DNA of 64,000 nt, taken from the NCBI RefSeq assembly GCF_042485795.1, contig NZ_CP169368.1, forward strand, positions 1,860,001 to 1,924,000, in the 5' to 3' direction. A program made the position numbers and the translations under genes. Positions 1-8,835 of this stretch are shown one piece after another. The first letter of the stretch is position 1, and each line of letters starts with the position of its first letter. This DNA comes from Lonepinella sp042485795. Its GTDB lineage: Bacteria > Pseudomonadota > Gammaproteobacteria > Enterobacterales > Pasteurellaceae. Under the pieces are notes generated by a model, which saw nothing but the letters and a program-made list of their open reading frames with translations, made no database searches and was not told the origin of the DNA.

Positions 1-456
1 TTTCGGACAAGTGCCTTTCACGAAACGATCGGGCAAAAACATGGATTTTTCAGGGTCAAATAATTGCGAAATGGTACGATTTTTAATAAAACCGTTTTGT
101 TTTAAACGATGATAAATCATCTCGGAAAATTCACGGTTTTCTTCGCTATGCGTAGAATGATAATTATCGAAACTAATATTAAAGCCACTGAAATCCGCAT
201 AATGGGCTTTATGCACATCAGCAATCAGTTGCTCAGGCGTGATCCCCATTTGATCCGCTTTCAGCATAATTGGCGTACCATGCGCATCATCAGCACAAAC
301 AAAATAAATTTCATTACCTCGCATACGTTGAAAACGTACCCAAATATCCGCTTGAATATGTTCCAACATGTGTCCTAAATGAATCGGACCGTTAGCGTAA
401 GGTAAAGCACAAGTAACAAGGATTTGACGTTTTTTTGGGGAAAATTGGTTTGACAT
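1..456 (-). CDS. metG: methionyl-tRNA synthetase, N-terminal part (runs off the window)
   Basis: Methionyl-tRNA synthetase charges tRNA-Met in the cytoplasm. Reading the minus strand from the ATG at 454-456 gives MSNQFSPKKRQILVTC and then ALPYANGPIHLGH, which holds the class I HIGH-type signature (HLGH). ADDAHGTP follows, and the visible part ends near KGTCPK, the start of the zinc-binding insertion. About 152 codons are present; the rest lies beyond base 1. It is transcribed away from mrp. Identification is by direct translation and the family motifs; confidence is high although the gene is partial. Confidence 0.95.
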   Translation of the reverse strand, partial: MSNQFSPKKRQILVTCALPYANGPIHLGHMLEHIQADIWVRFQRMRGNEIYFVCADDAHGTPIMLKADQMGITPEQLIADVHKAHYADFSGFNISFDNYHSTHSEENREFSEMIYHRLKQNGFIKNRTISQLFDPEKSMFLPDRFVKGTCPK

Positions 457-471
457 AAAAAGACCTTTAAA

Positions 472-500
472 TAATAAGCAAGCCCAAATTGGCTTGCCGT
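472..500 (-). terminator. hairpin in the metG 5' leader
   Basis: GCAAGCC (478-484) and GGCTTGC (491-497) form a 7-bp stem with a 6-nt loop. On the minus strand it is followed by TTATTATTT just before the metG start. It may be a weak attenuator or only a leader hairpin; nothing in the sequence decides between them. Confidence 0.35.
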
Positions 501-633
501 GAAATACAAAATTGGCGTGATTTTACCTGATTTGGCTTGTTTTTTCTAGCTAAAACATAATCTATGCTTAACATCATTCTAATATCGTGGTTAAATAGTC
601 GGGTATTTACTCTACTTGATTTTAGGAAAGATA

Positions 634-1746
634 ATGACAACCCAATTTTCCAATAATTTTACCGATGAACAACAAGCAAAATTCATTTCGGTTTTTAAAA
701 ATTTTACTCACCCTACATTACAAAAAGACTTAATCGCCCTAAGTGCGGTGAAAAAAATCGAAAAAATGCAAGGCGTGTTACGCATCGAAATTCAAATGCC
801 TTTTGCTTGGAACACAGCATTTGAGCAGTTAAAAACGACTGTTACCCATGATTTATTGACAATCGCAGAAGCTCAACAAATTAAATGGCAATTAAATTAT
901 CAAATCGCCACTTTGAAACGTGCCAATAATCACCCAGCGGTAAAAGGCGTAAAAAATATTATTGCAATTACTTCAGGAAAAGGCGGTGTGGGGAAATCCA
1001 CCACTGCTGTCAATTTAGCTTTAGCATTACAAGCTCAAGGGGCTAAAGTTGGTATTTTAGATGCCGATATTTATGGTCCATCTATCCCTCACATGCTTGG
1101 TGCAGCCAACCAACGCCCAACATCGCCAGATAATAAACATATCAATCCGATTATCGCTCACGGTTTACAAAGCAATTCGATTGGCTATTTAATGAATGCT
1201 GACAACGCTACCATTTGGCGTGGTCCGATGGCAAGCAGTGCATTAAATCAACTGTTAAATGAAACCCTATGGAATGAGTTAGATTATTTAGTGATTGATA
1301 TGCCACCGGGAACGGGGGATATTCAGCTCACGTTATCACAACAAATTCCTGTGACAGGGGCGGTTGTTGTCACTACACCACAGGACATTGCTTTACTTGA
1401 TGCGATTAAGGGCATTGCCATGTTTAATAAAGTTTCTGTGCCAGTGTTAGGAATTATAGAAAATATGTCAATGCACATCTGCTCAAACTGCGGTCATCAC
1501 GAAGCGATTTTCGGTACAGGTGGAGCAGAAAAAATTGCGGAAAAATATCATGTACAAGTGCTAGGTCAGTTACCCTTACATATTTGTTTAAGAGAAGATT
1601 TAGATAAAGGCATACCAACCGTAATTGCAGAATCTAACCCTGAAATTAAGCATGCTTATCTACAATTAGCCGAAAAAGTGGCGAGCGAGTTATATTGGCA
1701 AGGTTTGGTCATTCCTGGGGAGATTATGTTTAGGGAAGTGAAATAG
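634..1746 (+). CDS. mrp: Mrp/ApbC family iron-sulfur cluster carrier ATPase
   Basis: Mrp/ApbC is a P-loop ATPase of the MinD/ParA class that carries Fe-S clusters to apoproteins in the cytosol. The 370-residue protein has an N-terminal DUF59-like part, then the deviant Walker A GKGGVGKST, the switch-like DMPPGTGD, and CSNCG, the CxxC that binds the bridging cluster. The ATG at 634 was preferred to the one at 616 because TTTAGGAAAG sits 4-10 bases before it and homologues begin at about this point. It is divergent from metG. A strong hairpin terminator follows at 1753. Confidence 0.93.
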   Translation: MTTQFSNNFTDEQQAKFISVFKNFTHPTLQKDLIALSAVKKIEKMQGVLRIEIQMPFAWNTAFEQLKTTVTHDLLTIAEAQQIKWQLNYQIATLKRANNHPAVKGVKNIIAITSGKGGVGKSTTAVNLALALQAQGAKVGILDADIYGPSIPHMLGAANQRPTSPDNKHINPIIAHGLQSNSIGYLMNADNATIWRGPMASSALNQLLNETLWNELDYLVIDMPPGTGDIQLTLSQQIPVTGAVVVTTPQDIALLDAIKGIAMFNKVSVPVLGIIENMSMHICSNCGHHEAIFGTGGAEKIAEKYHVQVLGQLPLHICLREDLDKGIPTVIAESNPEIKHAYLQLAEKVASELYWQGLVIPGEIMFREVK

Positions 1747-1752
1747 TCCGTA

Positions 1753-1807
1753 CAGCCTGTTGAATAATATTCGCCACCGCATTAATTATTCAACAGGCTG
1801 ATTTTTA
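1753..1807 (+). terminator. rho-independent terminator after mrp
   Basis: A perfect 16-bp inverted repeat, CAGCCTGTTGAATAAT (1753-1768) and its complement (1785-1800), is followed by ATTTTTAT. The stretch from about 1808 to the leu leader at 2026 is AT-rich and must hold the leu promoter. I see no gene in it. Confidence 0.85.
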
Positions 1808-2025
1808 TAAAAATCCTTCTCTAAATTTTAAACATTTTCAAAATAAACCCACCTTAAAAGAAATCCAAATAGTGTTAAATACTAAATTTCGAAATATTCA
1901 TAGATTTTTATATAAAAAATATTTTTATACCATTCTATTTTTTGATATTTTTTACTAAAAAACCTTTGACAGAATTTTCTAAATCCGTAATATAAGAGCC
2001 TAATTTAATCAATTTTAGGAATTTT

Positions 2026-2085
2026 ATGTTTACCTTTCACGCTCTGCTACTCAACTTACGATTATCACATTCTTTGTGCGGTTAA
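2026..2085 (+). CDS. leuL: leu operon leader peptide
   Basis: A 19-codon frame reads MFTFHALLLNLRLSHSLCG. Six of its codons are leucine, five of them clustered at residues 7-13 (CTG CTA CTC AAC TTA CGA TTA). TTTTAGGAATTTT precedes the ATG as a ribosome-binding site. It lies 140 bp before leuA and just upstream of a terminator hairpin, the arrangement of transcription attenuation: ribosomes stalling for charged tRNA-Leu would favour readthrough into leuABCD. It is too short for ordinary gene finders. The call rests on codon content and position. Confidence 0.85.
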   Translation: MFTFHALLLNLRLSHSLCG

Positions 2086-2126
2086 GTTGTGGACGATAGA
2101 AAAATAGCATAAAACACGAATTTACA

Positions 2127-2160
2127 ACCCCGCACTTTGATAAAAAGTTCGGGGTTTTTT
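2127..2160 (+). terminator. leu attenuator terminator
   Basis: AACCCCGCACTTT (2127-2139) pairs with AAAGTTCGGGGTT (2144-2156), with one mismatch, and TTTT follows. It lies between the leader peptide stop and leuA. It includes a near-match to the complementary uptake signal (CCGCACTTT). An exact ACCGCACTT is at 2183-2191. Confidence 0.8.
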
Positions 2161-2229
2161 ATTAAAAAAACATAAAAAATACACCGCACTTTCAAAGTAA
2201 AACCCTAACGAAAAGAAAAGGATGACATT

Positions 2230-3783
2230 ATGGCAGCAAACAACATTATTATTTTTGATACCACCTTGCGAGATGGCGAACAGGCATTAAAAGCAAGTCT
2301 TACCGTAAAAGAAAAATTACAAATTGCTCTTGCCTTAGAACGATTAGGGGTGGATGTCATGGAAGTCGGATTTCCTGTTTCATCAGAGGGCGATTTTCTA
2401 TCAGTACGTACGATTGCGGAAAATATTAAAAACAGCCGTGTTTGTGCCTTATCTCGTGCCGTAGATAAAGATATTGATGCGGCTTATGAAGCCTTGAAAG
2501 TGGCTGATGCTTATCGGATTCATACCTTTATTGCCAGTTCAGCGTTACACGTAGAAGCCAAATTAAAACGTTCTTTTGATGATGTGGTGGGTATGGCTGT
2601 GGCAGCAGTAAAACGTGCGAGAAATTATACCGATGATGTAGAATTTTCTTGTGAAGATGCAGGGCGTACAGGGATTGACAACATCTGTCGCATCGTGGAA
2701 GCTGCCATTTCCGCTGGTGCAACCACAGTCAATATTCCTGATACAGTAGGTTTTTGCTTACCAACCCAATATGGTGGCATTATGGCAGATGTGTTAAACC
2801 GTGTGCCAAACATTGATAAAGCGATTATCTCCGTGCATTGCCATAACGATTTGGGTATGGCAACCGCCAACTCGTTAACTGCGGTGTTAAATGGGGCAAG
2901 ACAAATTGAATGTACCATTAATGGTATTGGTGAACGAGCAGGCAATACGGCGTTGGAAGAAGTGGTAATGGCGATTAAAACTCGTCAAGATATGTTTAAC
3001 GGCTTAGATACCCGTATTAATACCCAAGAACTTCACCGTGTCAGCCAAATGGTGAGCCAACTTTGTAATATGCCAATTCAGCCGAATAAAGCCATTGTGG
3101 GCGATAATGCTTTTGCTCATTCATCAGGTATTCACCAAGACGGTATGTTGAAAAATAAAAACACCTACGAAATTATGTCGCCTGAAAGTATCGGTTTGAA
3201 AAAAGAAAAATTGAATTTAACTGCCCGTTCTGGGCGTGCGGCTGTGAAAGGTCACATGGCGGATATGGGTTACACCGAAGCAGATTACGATTTGGACAAA
3301 TTATATGAGGCTTTCTTGAAATTGGCGGATAAGAAAGGTCAAGTGTTTGATTACGATTTAGAGGCATTAGCATTTATTGATATGCAACAAGGCGATGAAG
3401 ATCGTTTAACTTTAGACGTGATCACTTCACAAACATTAAGTGGTTTACCTGCTTCAGCCTTTGTACAAGTGGCGTTAGACGGTTATCGTATTAATCAAGT
3501 TTCTAATGGCGGTAATGGTCCTGTGGATGCGGTGTATAATGCGATTATGCAAATTGTGGGTATGGATTTGAAAATGTCCCATTATAATTTAACCGCCAAA
3601 GGCGAGGGAGCAGAAGCACTTGGTCAAGTGGATATTGTAGTGGAATATGAAGGTCGCCGTTTCCATGGGGTCGGTCTTGCCACGGATATTGTGGAATCTT
3701 CCGCACTGGCGTTAATTCATGCGATTAATGCCATTTATCGTTCGCAAAAAGTGGCGAATTTGACCAAGAATTTGAAACATTAG
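2230..3783 (+). CDS. leuA: 2-isopropylmalate synthase
   Basis: It condenses acetyl-CoA with 2-oxoisovalerate, the first committed step of leucine synthesis. The 517-residue protein has the family's DTTLRDGEQ at residues 10-18, the metal-binding HCHNDLG near residue 203 and NGIGERAGN near 231. A C-terminal LeuA regulatory domain (about 390-510) is the usual site of leucine feedback. GAAAAGGATGACATT precedes the ATG. It is the first structural gene of leuABCD, controlled by the leader peptide and attenuator upstream. A 129-bp palindromic element separates it from leuB. Confidence 0.97.
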   Translation: MAANNIIIFDTTLRDGEQALKASLTVKEKLQIALALERLGVDVMEVGFPVSSEGDFLSVRTIAENIKNSRVCALSRAVDKDIDAAYEALKVADAYRIHTFIASSALHVEAKLKRSFDDVVGMAVAAVKRARNYTDDVEFSCEDAGRTGIDNICRIVEAAISAGATTVNIPDTVGFCLPTQYGGIMADVLNRVPNIDKAIISVHCHNDLGMATANSLTAVLNGARQIECTINGIGERAGNTALEEVVMAIKTRQDMFNGLDTRINTQELHRVSQMVSQLCNMPIQPNKAIVGDNAFAHSSGIHQDGMLKNKNTYEIMSPESIGLKKEKLNLTARSGRAAVKGHMADMGYTEADYDLDKLYEAFLKLADKKGQVFDYDLEALAFIDMQQGDEDRLTLDVITSQTLSGLPASAFVQVALDGYRINQVSNGGNGPVDAVYNAIMQIVGMDLKMSHYNLTAKGEGAEALGQVDIVVEYEGRRFHGVGLATDIVESSALALIHAINAIYRSQKVANLTKNLKH

Positions 3784-3796
3784 TTTGGTGGGTTTT

Positions 3797-3925
3797 GCCC
3801 CCCTCAGTCCTGCGGACAGCTCCCCCCGCAAGCAGGGGGAGCGAACAAGATTACAATCTTCGAGTTCAAGCATTATTTTGCTCCCCTTTCTTGCGGGGGG
3901 AGCTGGGCGAAGCCCTGAGGGGGGC
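3797..3925 (+). repeat. GC-rich palindromic intergenic element, copy 1
   Basis: Long imperfect inverted repeat: GCCCCCCTCAGTCC at the left end and CTGAGGGGGGC at the right, with inner arms around CCCCCCGCAAGCAGGGGGA and CTTGCGGGGGGAGC. It lies between the co-transcribed leuA and leuB. Related copies are at 43371-43516 and 60431-60584. Short frames inside it (for example PPSVLRTAPP) repeat from copy to copy because the DNA repeats, not because they are genes. Confidence 0.85.
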
Positions 3926-3964
3926 TTTATCAATGAATACATTAATTAAAAATAGGAAAACAAA

Positions 3965-5041
3965 ATGTCAACATACAACGTAGCAGTTTTATCAGGCGAC
4001 GGCATCGGTCCTGAAATTATGGCAGAAGCCATTAAAGTGTTAGATGTGGTACAACAAAAATACGGTTTTACATTAAATTACAACCATTTCAACGTAGGCG
4101 GTATTGCCATTGATAAACAAGGTTGTCCATTGCCTGAAAATACGTTGCAAGGCTGTGAGTCAGCGGATGCGATTTTATTTGGTTCAGTGGGTGGTCCAAA
4201 ATGGGAAAACTTACCGCCAGATCAACAGCCTGAACGTGGAGCATTATTGCCGTTACGTAAACATTTTAAATTATTCAGTAATTTACGCCCTGCCACGCTG
4301 TACAAAGGTTTAGAAAAATTCTGTCCATTGCGTGCGGATATTGCCGAAACAGGCTTTGATATGGTAACAGTACGTGAATTAACTGGCGGGATTTATTTCG
4401 GTCAACCCAAAGGGCGTGAGGGCGAGGGTTCCCAAACTAAAGCCTTTGATACTGAAGTATATTACAAATACGAAATTGAACGTATTGCTAAAGTGGCCTT
4501 TGAAACCGCCATGAAGCGTAGCAAACACGTAACTTCAGTGGATAAAGCCAATGTGTTAATCAGCTCAATTTTATGGCGTGAAACGGTGAATGAAGTGGCA
4601 AAACAATATCCAGAAGTCAAATTAGATCATATTTATATTGATAACGCCACCATGCAGTTGATTAAACAGCCGTCTTTCTTTGACGTGCTACTCTGCTCCA
4701 ATATTTTTGGCGATATTATTTCTGATGAATGTGCCATGATCACAGGTTCAATGGGGATGTTGCCGTCCGCCAGTCTAAATGAACAAGGCTTTGGCTTATA
4801 CGAACCTGCTGGCGGTTCTGCCCCTGATATTGCAGGCAAAGGCATCGCCAACCCGATTGCTCAGATTTTATCGGCAGCTATGATGTTACGTCATAGTTTT
4901 AACCAAAACGAAGCCGCCACAGCCATTGAAAGTGCGGTGAAAAAAGTGTTAGCATCTGGACATAGAACGGCTGATTTAGCCGATAATAGCCAACCAGTTT
5001 CCACTAGTGAAATGGGAACGTTGATTGCTAACGCCATTTAA
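3965..5041 (+). CDS. leuB: 3-isopropylmalate dehydrogenase
   Basis: It oxidises and decarboxylates 3-isopropylmalate with NAD in the third step of leucine synthesis. The 358-residue length is typical. The sequence opens with VLSGDGIGPEIM, carries the substrate-binding arginine region LFSNLRPA near residue 105, and has the metal-binding segment NIFGDIISDECAMITGS around residue 244. AATAGGAAAACAAA precedes the ATG. It is separated from leuA by the palindromic element but is in the same direction, with no clear terminator of its own. Confidence 0.97.
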   Translation: MSTYNVAVLSGDGIGPEIMAEAIKVLDVVQQKYGFTLNYNHFNVGGIAIDKQGCPLPENTLQGCESADAILFGSVGGPKWENLPPDQQPERGALLPLRKHFKLFSNLRPATLYKGLEKFCPLRADIAETGFDMVTVRELTGGIYFGQPKGREGEGSQTKAFDTEVYYKYEIERIAKVAFETAMKRSKHVTSVDKANVLISSILWRETVNEVAKQYPEVKLDHIYIDNATMQLIKQPSFFDVLLCSNIFGDIISDECAMITGSMGMLPSASLNEQGFGLYEPAGGSAPDIAGKGIANPIAQILSAAMMLRHSFNQNEAATAIESAVKKVLASGHRTADLADNSQPVSTSEMGTLIANAI

Positions 5042-5086
5042 AAAAATACAACCCAACGAATTAACAAAACCTAACGAGAAATAAAA

Positions 5087-6496
5087 ATGGGAAAAACACT
5101 CTACCAAAAATTATTCGACAGCCATGTGGTGTATGAAGCAGATGGCGAAACGCCGATTCTGTATATTAACCGCCATTTGATCCATGAAGTCACCAGTCCG
5201 CAAGCCTTTGACGGCTTGCGAGTGGCACATCGTCAAGTTCGCCAAGTCAATAAAACCTTTGGCACCATGGATCACAGTATTTCTACCCAAGTACGTGATG
5301 TGAATAAACTTGAAGGTCAAGCTAAAATTCAAGTACTTGAATTAGAAAAAAACTGTAAAGCAACAGGTATTGAATTGTTTGATATGAACACCAAACAACA
5401 AGGTATTGTTCACGTTATGGGACCTGAACAAGGTTTAACTTTACCGGGTATGACCATTGTTTGCGGTGATTCGCATACCGCCACACATGGGGCATTTGGA
5501 GCATTAGCGTTCGGCATCGGTACCTCCGAAGTAGAACACGTGCTTGCCACCCAAACCCTAAAACAAGCACGTGCCAAAAGTATGAAAATTGAAGTGCGTG
5601 GCAAAGTCAATGCTGGCATTACCGCCAAAGACATCGTGTTAGCCATTATCGGCAAAACCACCATGGCAGGCGGAACAGGTTATGTGGTCGAATTCTGTGG
5701 TGAAGCCATTCGTGATCTTTCCATGGAGGGGCGTATGACAGTATGCAACATGGCTATTGAATTAGGTGCCAAAGCAGGACTTGTTGCACCAGATGAAACC
5801 ACATTTGCTTATTTAAAAGATCGCCAACACGCACCGAAAGGTAAAGATTGGGACGATGCTTTAGCTTATTGGAAAACCTTAAAAACTGATGATGATGCCG
5901 AATTTGATGCGGTGGTAACATTAGAAGCCAAGGATATTGCTCCACAAGTAACTTGGGGAACCAACCCAGGGCAAGTCATTGGCATTAATCAGCCCGTGCC
6001 AAATCCAAAAGATATGCAAGATCCCGTGGCTCGTGCTTCTGCTGAAAAAGCCTTAGCTTATATCGGGTTAGAACCCAATACAGATTTAACTAAAGTGGAA
6101 GTGGATCAAGTCTTTATCGGTTCTTGCACGAACTCTCGGATTGAAGATTTGCGTGAAGCCGCCGCCGTAATGAAAGGACGTAAAAAAGCCGATAACGTCA
6201 AACGTGTACTCGTAGTGCCAGGTTCGGGATTAGTAAAAGAACAGGCGGAAAAAGAAGGATTAGATAAAATCTTTATTGAAGCTGGTGCAGAATGGCGTAA
6301 CCCTGGTTGTTCCATGTGTTTAGGTATGAATGATGACCGTTTAGGTGAATGGGAACGTTGTGCCTCCACATCTAACCGTAACTTTGAAGGTCGTCAAGGT
6401 CGAAACGGTCGTACCCACTTAGTTAGCCCAGCTATGGCTGCGGCGGCTGCGGTGTTTGGTAAATTTGTCGATATTCGTGATGTAACATTAAATTAA
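5087..6496 (+). CDS. leuC: 3-isopropylmalate dehydratase large subunit
   Basis: LeuC and LeuD form isopropylmalate isomerase, an aconitase-type [4Fe-4S] enzyme. The 469-residue LeuC has the substrate/cluster motifs CGDSHTATHGAFG (near residue 129), GSCTNSR with the first cluster cysteine (near 347) and PGCSMCLGMN with the other two (near 407). It begins 45 bp after leuB and ends 10 bp before leuD, with AAGGAG at the junction, consistent with one operon. Confidence 0.97.
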   Translation: MGKTLYQKLFDSHVVYEADGETPILYINRHLIHEVTSPQAFDGLRVAHRQVRQVNKTFGTMDHSISTQVRDVNKLEGQAKIQVLELEKNCKATGIELFDMNTKQQGIVHVMGPEQGLTLPGMTIVCGDSHTATHGAFGALAFGIGTSEVEHVLATQTLKQARAKSMKIEVRGKVNAGITAKDIVLAIIGKTTMAGGTGYVVEFCGEAIRDLSMEGRMTVCNMAIELGAKAGLVAPDETTFAYLKDRQHAPKGKDWDDALAYWKTLKTDDDAEFDAVVTLEAKDIAPQVTWGTNPGQVIGINQPVPNPKDMQDPVARASAEKALAYIGLEPNTDLTKVEVDQVFIGSCTNSRIEDLREAAAVMKGRKKADNVKRVLVVPGSGLVKEQAEKEGLDKIFIEAGAEWRNPGCSMCLGMNDDRLGEWERCASTSNRNFEGRQGRNGRTHLVSPAMAAAAAVFGKFVDIRDVTLN

Positions 6497-6506
6497 GGAG
6501 CAAAAA

Positions 6507-7109
6507 ATGGCAGGATTTAAACAACTTTCAGGCTTAGTGGTTCCTCTTGATGTGGCGAATGTGGATACCGATGCGATTATTCCAAAACAATTTTTACAAG
6601 CCATTACACGGGTCGGATTTGGTAAACACTTATTCCACGAATGGCGTTATCTTGATGTTGAGGGAACCAAATCCAATCCCGAATTTGTGTTGAACTATCC
6701 ACAATATCAAGGAGCAACCATTCTACTTGCTCGCAAAAATTTAGGTTGTGGATCTTCGCGTGAACACGCCCCATGGGCATTAGCAGATTATGGTTTTAAA
6801 GCGATGATCGCCCCTAGCTTTGCAGATATTTTCTATAACAACAGCTTAAACAATCACATGCTACCAGTACGTTTAAGCGAACAAGAAGTAGAAGAAATTT
6901 TTCAATGGGTATGGGCGAATACAGGCAAAGAAATTCAAATTGATCTGGAAGCCATGACTGTGACCACGGGCGACAAAGTCTATCATTTTGAACTAGACGA
7001 ATTTCGCCGTCATTGCTTATTAAATGGCTTAGATAATATCGGGTTAACCTTGCAACACGAAGACAAAATTGCGGAATACGAAAGTAAAATTCCCGCATTT
7101 TTGCGTTAA
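6507..7109 (+). CDS. leuD: 3-isopropylmalate dehydratase small subunit
   Basis: Small (swivel-domain) subunit of isopropylmalate isomerase. The 200-residue length is normal. It shows DVANVDTDAIIPKQFL near the N-terminus and the substrate-binding NLGCGSSREHAPWAL near residue 76. TTAAGGAGCAAAAA lies just before the ATG. It is the last gene of leuABCD; a perfect hairpin terminator follows within 15 bp. Confidence 0.97.
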   Translation: MAGFKQLSGLVVPLDVANVDTDAIIPKQFLQAITRVGFGKHLFHEWRYLDVEGTKSNPEFVLNYPQYQGATILLARKNLGCGSSREHAPWALADYGFKAMIAPSFADIFYNNSLNNHMLPVRLSEQEVEEIFQWVWANTGKEIQIDLEAMTVTTGDKVYHFELDEFRRHCLLNGLDNIGLTLQHEDKIAEYESKIPAFLR

Positions 7110-7120
7110 AAATCAATAAA

Positions 7121-7167
7121 AAAACACCGCAGTTTAAAGAGAAAATCCAAAAACTGCGGTGTTTTTT
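7121..7167 (+). terminator. terminator of the leu operon
   Basis: AACACCGCAGTTT and AAACTGCGGTGTT arms, separated by about 15 nt, are followed by TTTT. The arm resembles the uptake signal but has CCGCAG in place of CCGCAC. Confidence 0.9.
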
Positions 7168-7302
7168 CAAGTAATTTTCTGATTAACACTAGCCTTTTCG
7201 ATCATAAAGTTTTATACTGCATGCCTAGTATCAACTCGGACTAGACAGCAATGTTATTAATGAAAAATCAGCGAATTTTTTATAACATTCCCACTCAATT
7301 TA

Positions 7303-7320
7303 TCAATGAATGTTCATTGA
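7303..7320. promoter_or_regulatory. 18-bp palindrome upstream of the amidohydrolase gene
   Basis: TCAATGAATGTTCATTGA is a perfect 8+2+8 palindrome about 100 bp before the start of the downstream gene, the size and symmetry of a dimeric repressor operator. TTTTATACT near 7208-7216 is a possible -10 region. No regulator gene is adjacent. The 7170-7422 stretch holds no convincing gene. Confidence 0.45.
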
Positions 7321-7422
7321 GCGTATGTGTATTTTCTATTAATAAGCATTCTTTTATTAGCGAGAATGTTAACAACTTGCTCCCCTATCCGCACTATTCA
7401 CTTCTACCATTATGGAATATTT

Positions 7423-8418
7423 ATGAAAAATCACGTTCGTAGTTTTAAAACCTACATTAGAGATGAAATTATCAAAAAAGGCGGTTGGGTAAACTCTCAT
7501 GCTCATGCTGACCGTGCCTTTACCATGACACCTGAAAAAATCAGTATTTACCACAGCTGTAATTTACAACAAAAATGGGATCTGGTGGATGAAGTTAAAC
7601 GGACATCCACCGTAGAACATTATTATGCTCGTTTTAGTCAAGCCATTGAGCTAATGATTTCGCAAGGGGTCACAGCGTTTGGTACATTCGTGGATATTGA
7701 TCCCGTCTGTGAAGATCGTGCGATTATTGCGGCACATAAAGCTCGAGAAGTGTATAAAAGCGACATTGTGTTGAAATTTGCCAACCAAACCTTAAAAGGG
7801 GTGATTGAGCCAACCGCAAGAAAATGGTTTGATATTGGTTCAGACATGGTAGATATGATCGGTGGCTTACCCTATCGTGATGAATTAGATTATGGTCGTG
7901 GTTTAGAAGCCATGGATATTTTACTTGATAAAGCCAAATCTTTGGGGATTATGTGTCATGTTCACGTGGATCAATTTAATACCCCAAAAGAAAAAGAAAC
8001 CGAGCAACTTTGTGATAAAACCATTGAGCATGGTATGCAAGGACGTGTCGTCGCCATTCATGGGATTTCGATTGGTGCCCACTCCAAAACTTACCGCTAC
8101 AATTTGTATAAAAAAATGCGTGAAGCACAAATGATGATGATCGCTTGTCCGATGGCATGGATTGATAGTAACCGTAAAGAAGAATTGATGCCATTCCATA
8201 ATGCCTTAACACCAGCCGATGAAATGATCCCTGAGGGTATCACGGTCGCCATTGGCACCGATAATATTTGTGATTATATGGTGCCATTGTGTGAGGGTGA
8301 TATGTGGCAAGAACTTAGCTTGCTAGCTGCAGGTTGCCGTTTCCCAAATTTAGAAGAAATGGTCAATATTGCCAGTATTAATGGGCGTAAAGTATTAGGT
8401 TTAGATCCGATTAAATAA
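7423..8418 (+). CDS. metal-dependent amidohydrolase, cytosine deaminase-like
   Basis: Amidohydrolase-superfamily enzyme of 331 residues. Metal-ligand motifs are visible in order: SHAHADR (His26 and His28), HVHVDQ near residue 183, AIHGISIG near 209 and the catalytic-Asp region AIGTDN near 280. This order fits the CodA-like deaminase/amidohydrolase group, but the substrate cannot be read from the sequence. The frame is open from 7327, but the upstream residues (MYFLLISILL) look unlike the family; I start at ATG 7423 (MKNHVRSF), where the ribosome site is weak. It is a single gene with its own terminator and a palindromic operator candidate upstream. Confidence 0.75.
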   Translation: MKNHVRSFKTYIRDEIIKKGGWVNSHAHADRAFTMTPEKISIYHSCNLQQKWDLVDEVKRTSTVEHYYARFSQAIELMISQGVTAFGTFVDIDPVCEDRAIIAAHKAREVYKSDIVLKFANQTLKGVIEPTARKWFDIGSDMVDMIGGLPYRDELDYGRGLEAMDILLDKAKSLGIMCHVHVDQFNTPKEKETEQLCDKTIEHGMQGRVVAIHGISIGAHSKTYRYNLYKKMREAQMMMIACPMAWIDSNRKEELMPFHNALTPADEMIPEGITVAIGTDNICDYMVPLCEGDMWQELSLLAAGCRFPNLEEMVNIASINGRKVLGLDPIK

Positions 8419-8436
8419 TCCCTGTCTTGTTAAAAG

Positions 8437-8466
8437 TCCCCTGAAAAATTCAGGGGATTATTATTG
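8437..8466 (+). terminator. terminator after the amidohydrolase gene
   Basis: TCCCCTGAA (8437-8445) pairs with TTCAGGGGA (8449-8457) across a 3-nt loop and is followed by TTATTATT. Confidence 0.75.
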
Positions 8467-8579
8467 GGTTAGTATTGTTGCTAACTGGGATTACAATAAT
8501 TAGGTTTATCTAAATTCCGCTAAAAAACACCGCACTTTCATGTTAAACCATACATTAAAGTACGCTTCATTTTGGTTTG

Positions 8580-8825
8580 TTATAAAAACCCCCAACTTCG
8601 TTGATATTCTAAGGAAATCTGAAATTCATTATCCAAAAAACCTTGCTGGCGAAGTTGTTGTTTTGCTTGTTCAGCTTCAATACTATAGCTACAAGCCTGC
8701 CACTTATCAGCATTATATGCAATAGCATAATTGTTACTTTGCAAAAATTGCAATAATGCCTGATTTCTAATATGTTGAAATGGTAAGCTGCTTTTAATAC
8801 TCGTTTTGAAATTAACCATACTCAT
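8580..8825 (-). CDS. small protein of unknown function, last gene of the cys cluster
   Basis: An 81-residue frame starts MSMVNFKTSIKSSLPFQHIR. The start at 8823-8825 has AAGGAACTAGAT before it, a good ribosome site. A longer frame from 8912 would overlap the neighbouring transporter gene and is less likely. The protein has no signal peptide, is Gln-rich in the middle (EAEQAKQQLRQQG) and ends QRSWGFL. I do not recognise the family. It sits 10 bp after the stop of the sulfate-exporter-like gene, so it is probably co-transcribed with the sulfite-reduction genes. Confidence 0.6.
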   Translation of the reverse strand: MSMVNFKTSIKSSLPFQHIRNQALLQFLQSNNYAIAYNADKWQACSYSIEAEQAKQQLRQQGFLDNEFQISLEYQRSWGFL

Positions 8826-8835
8826 ATCTAGTTCC

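Noticed and set aside
3712..3983. Proteins encoded in the GC-rich palindromic elements
   Set aside because: The same peptide series recurs in all copies because the DNA repeats; the frames lack ribosome sites and run into neighbouring genes.
7251..7442. 63-residue frame upstream of the amidohydrolase gene
   Set aside because: It overlaps the palindrome and the true start, has no ribosome site and no recognisable content.
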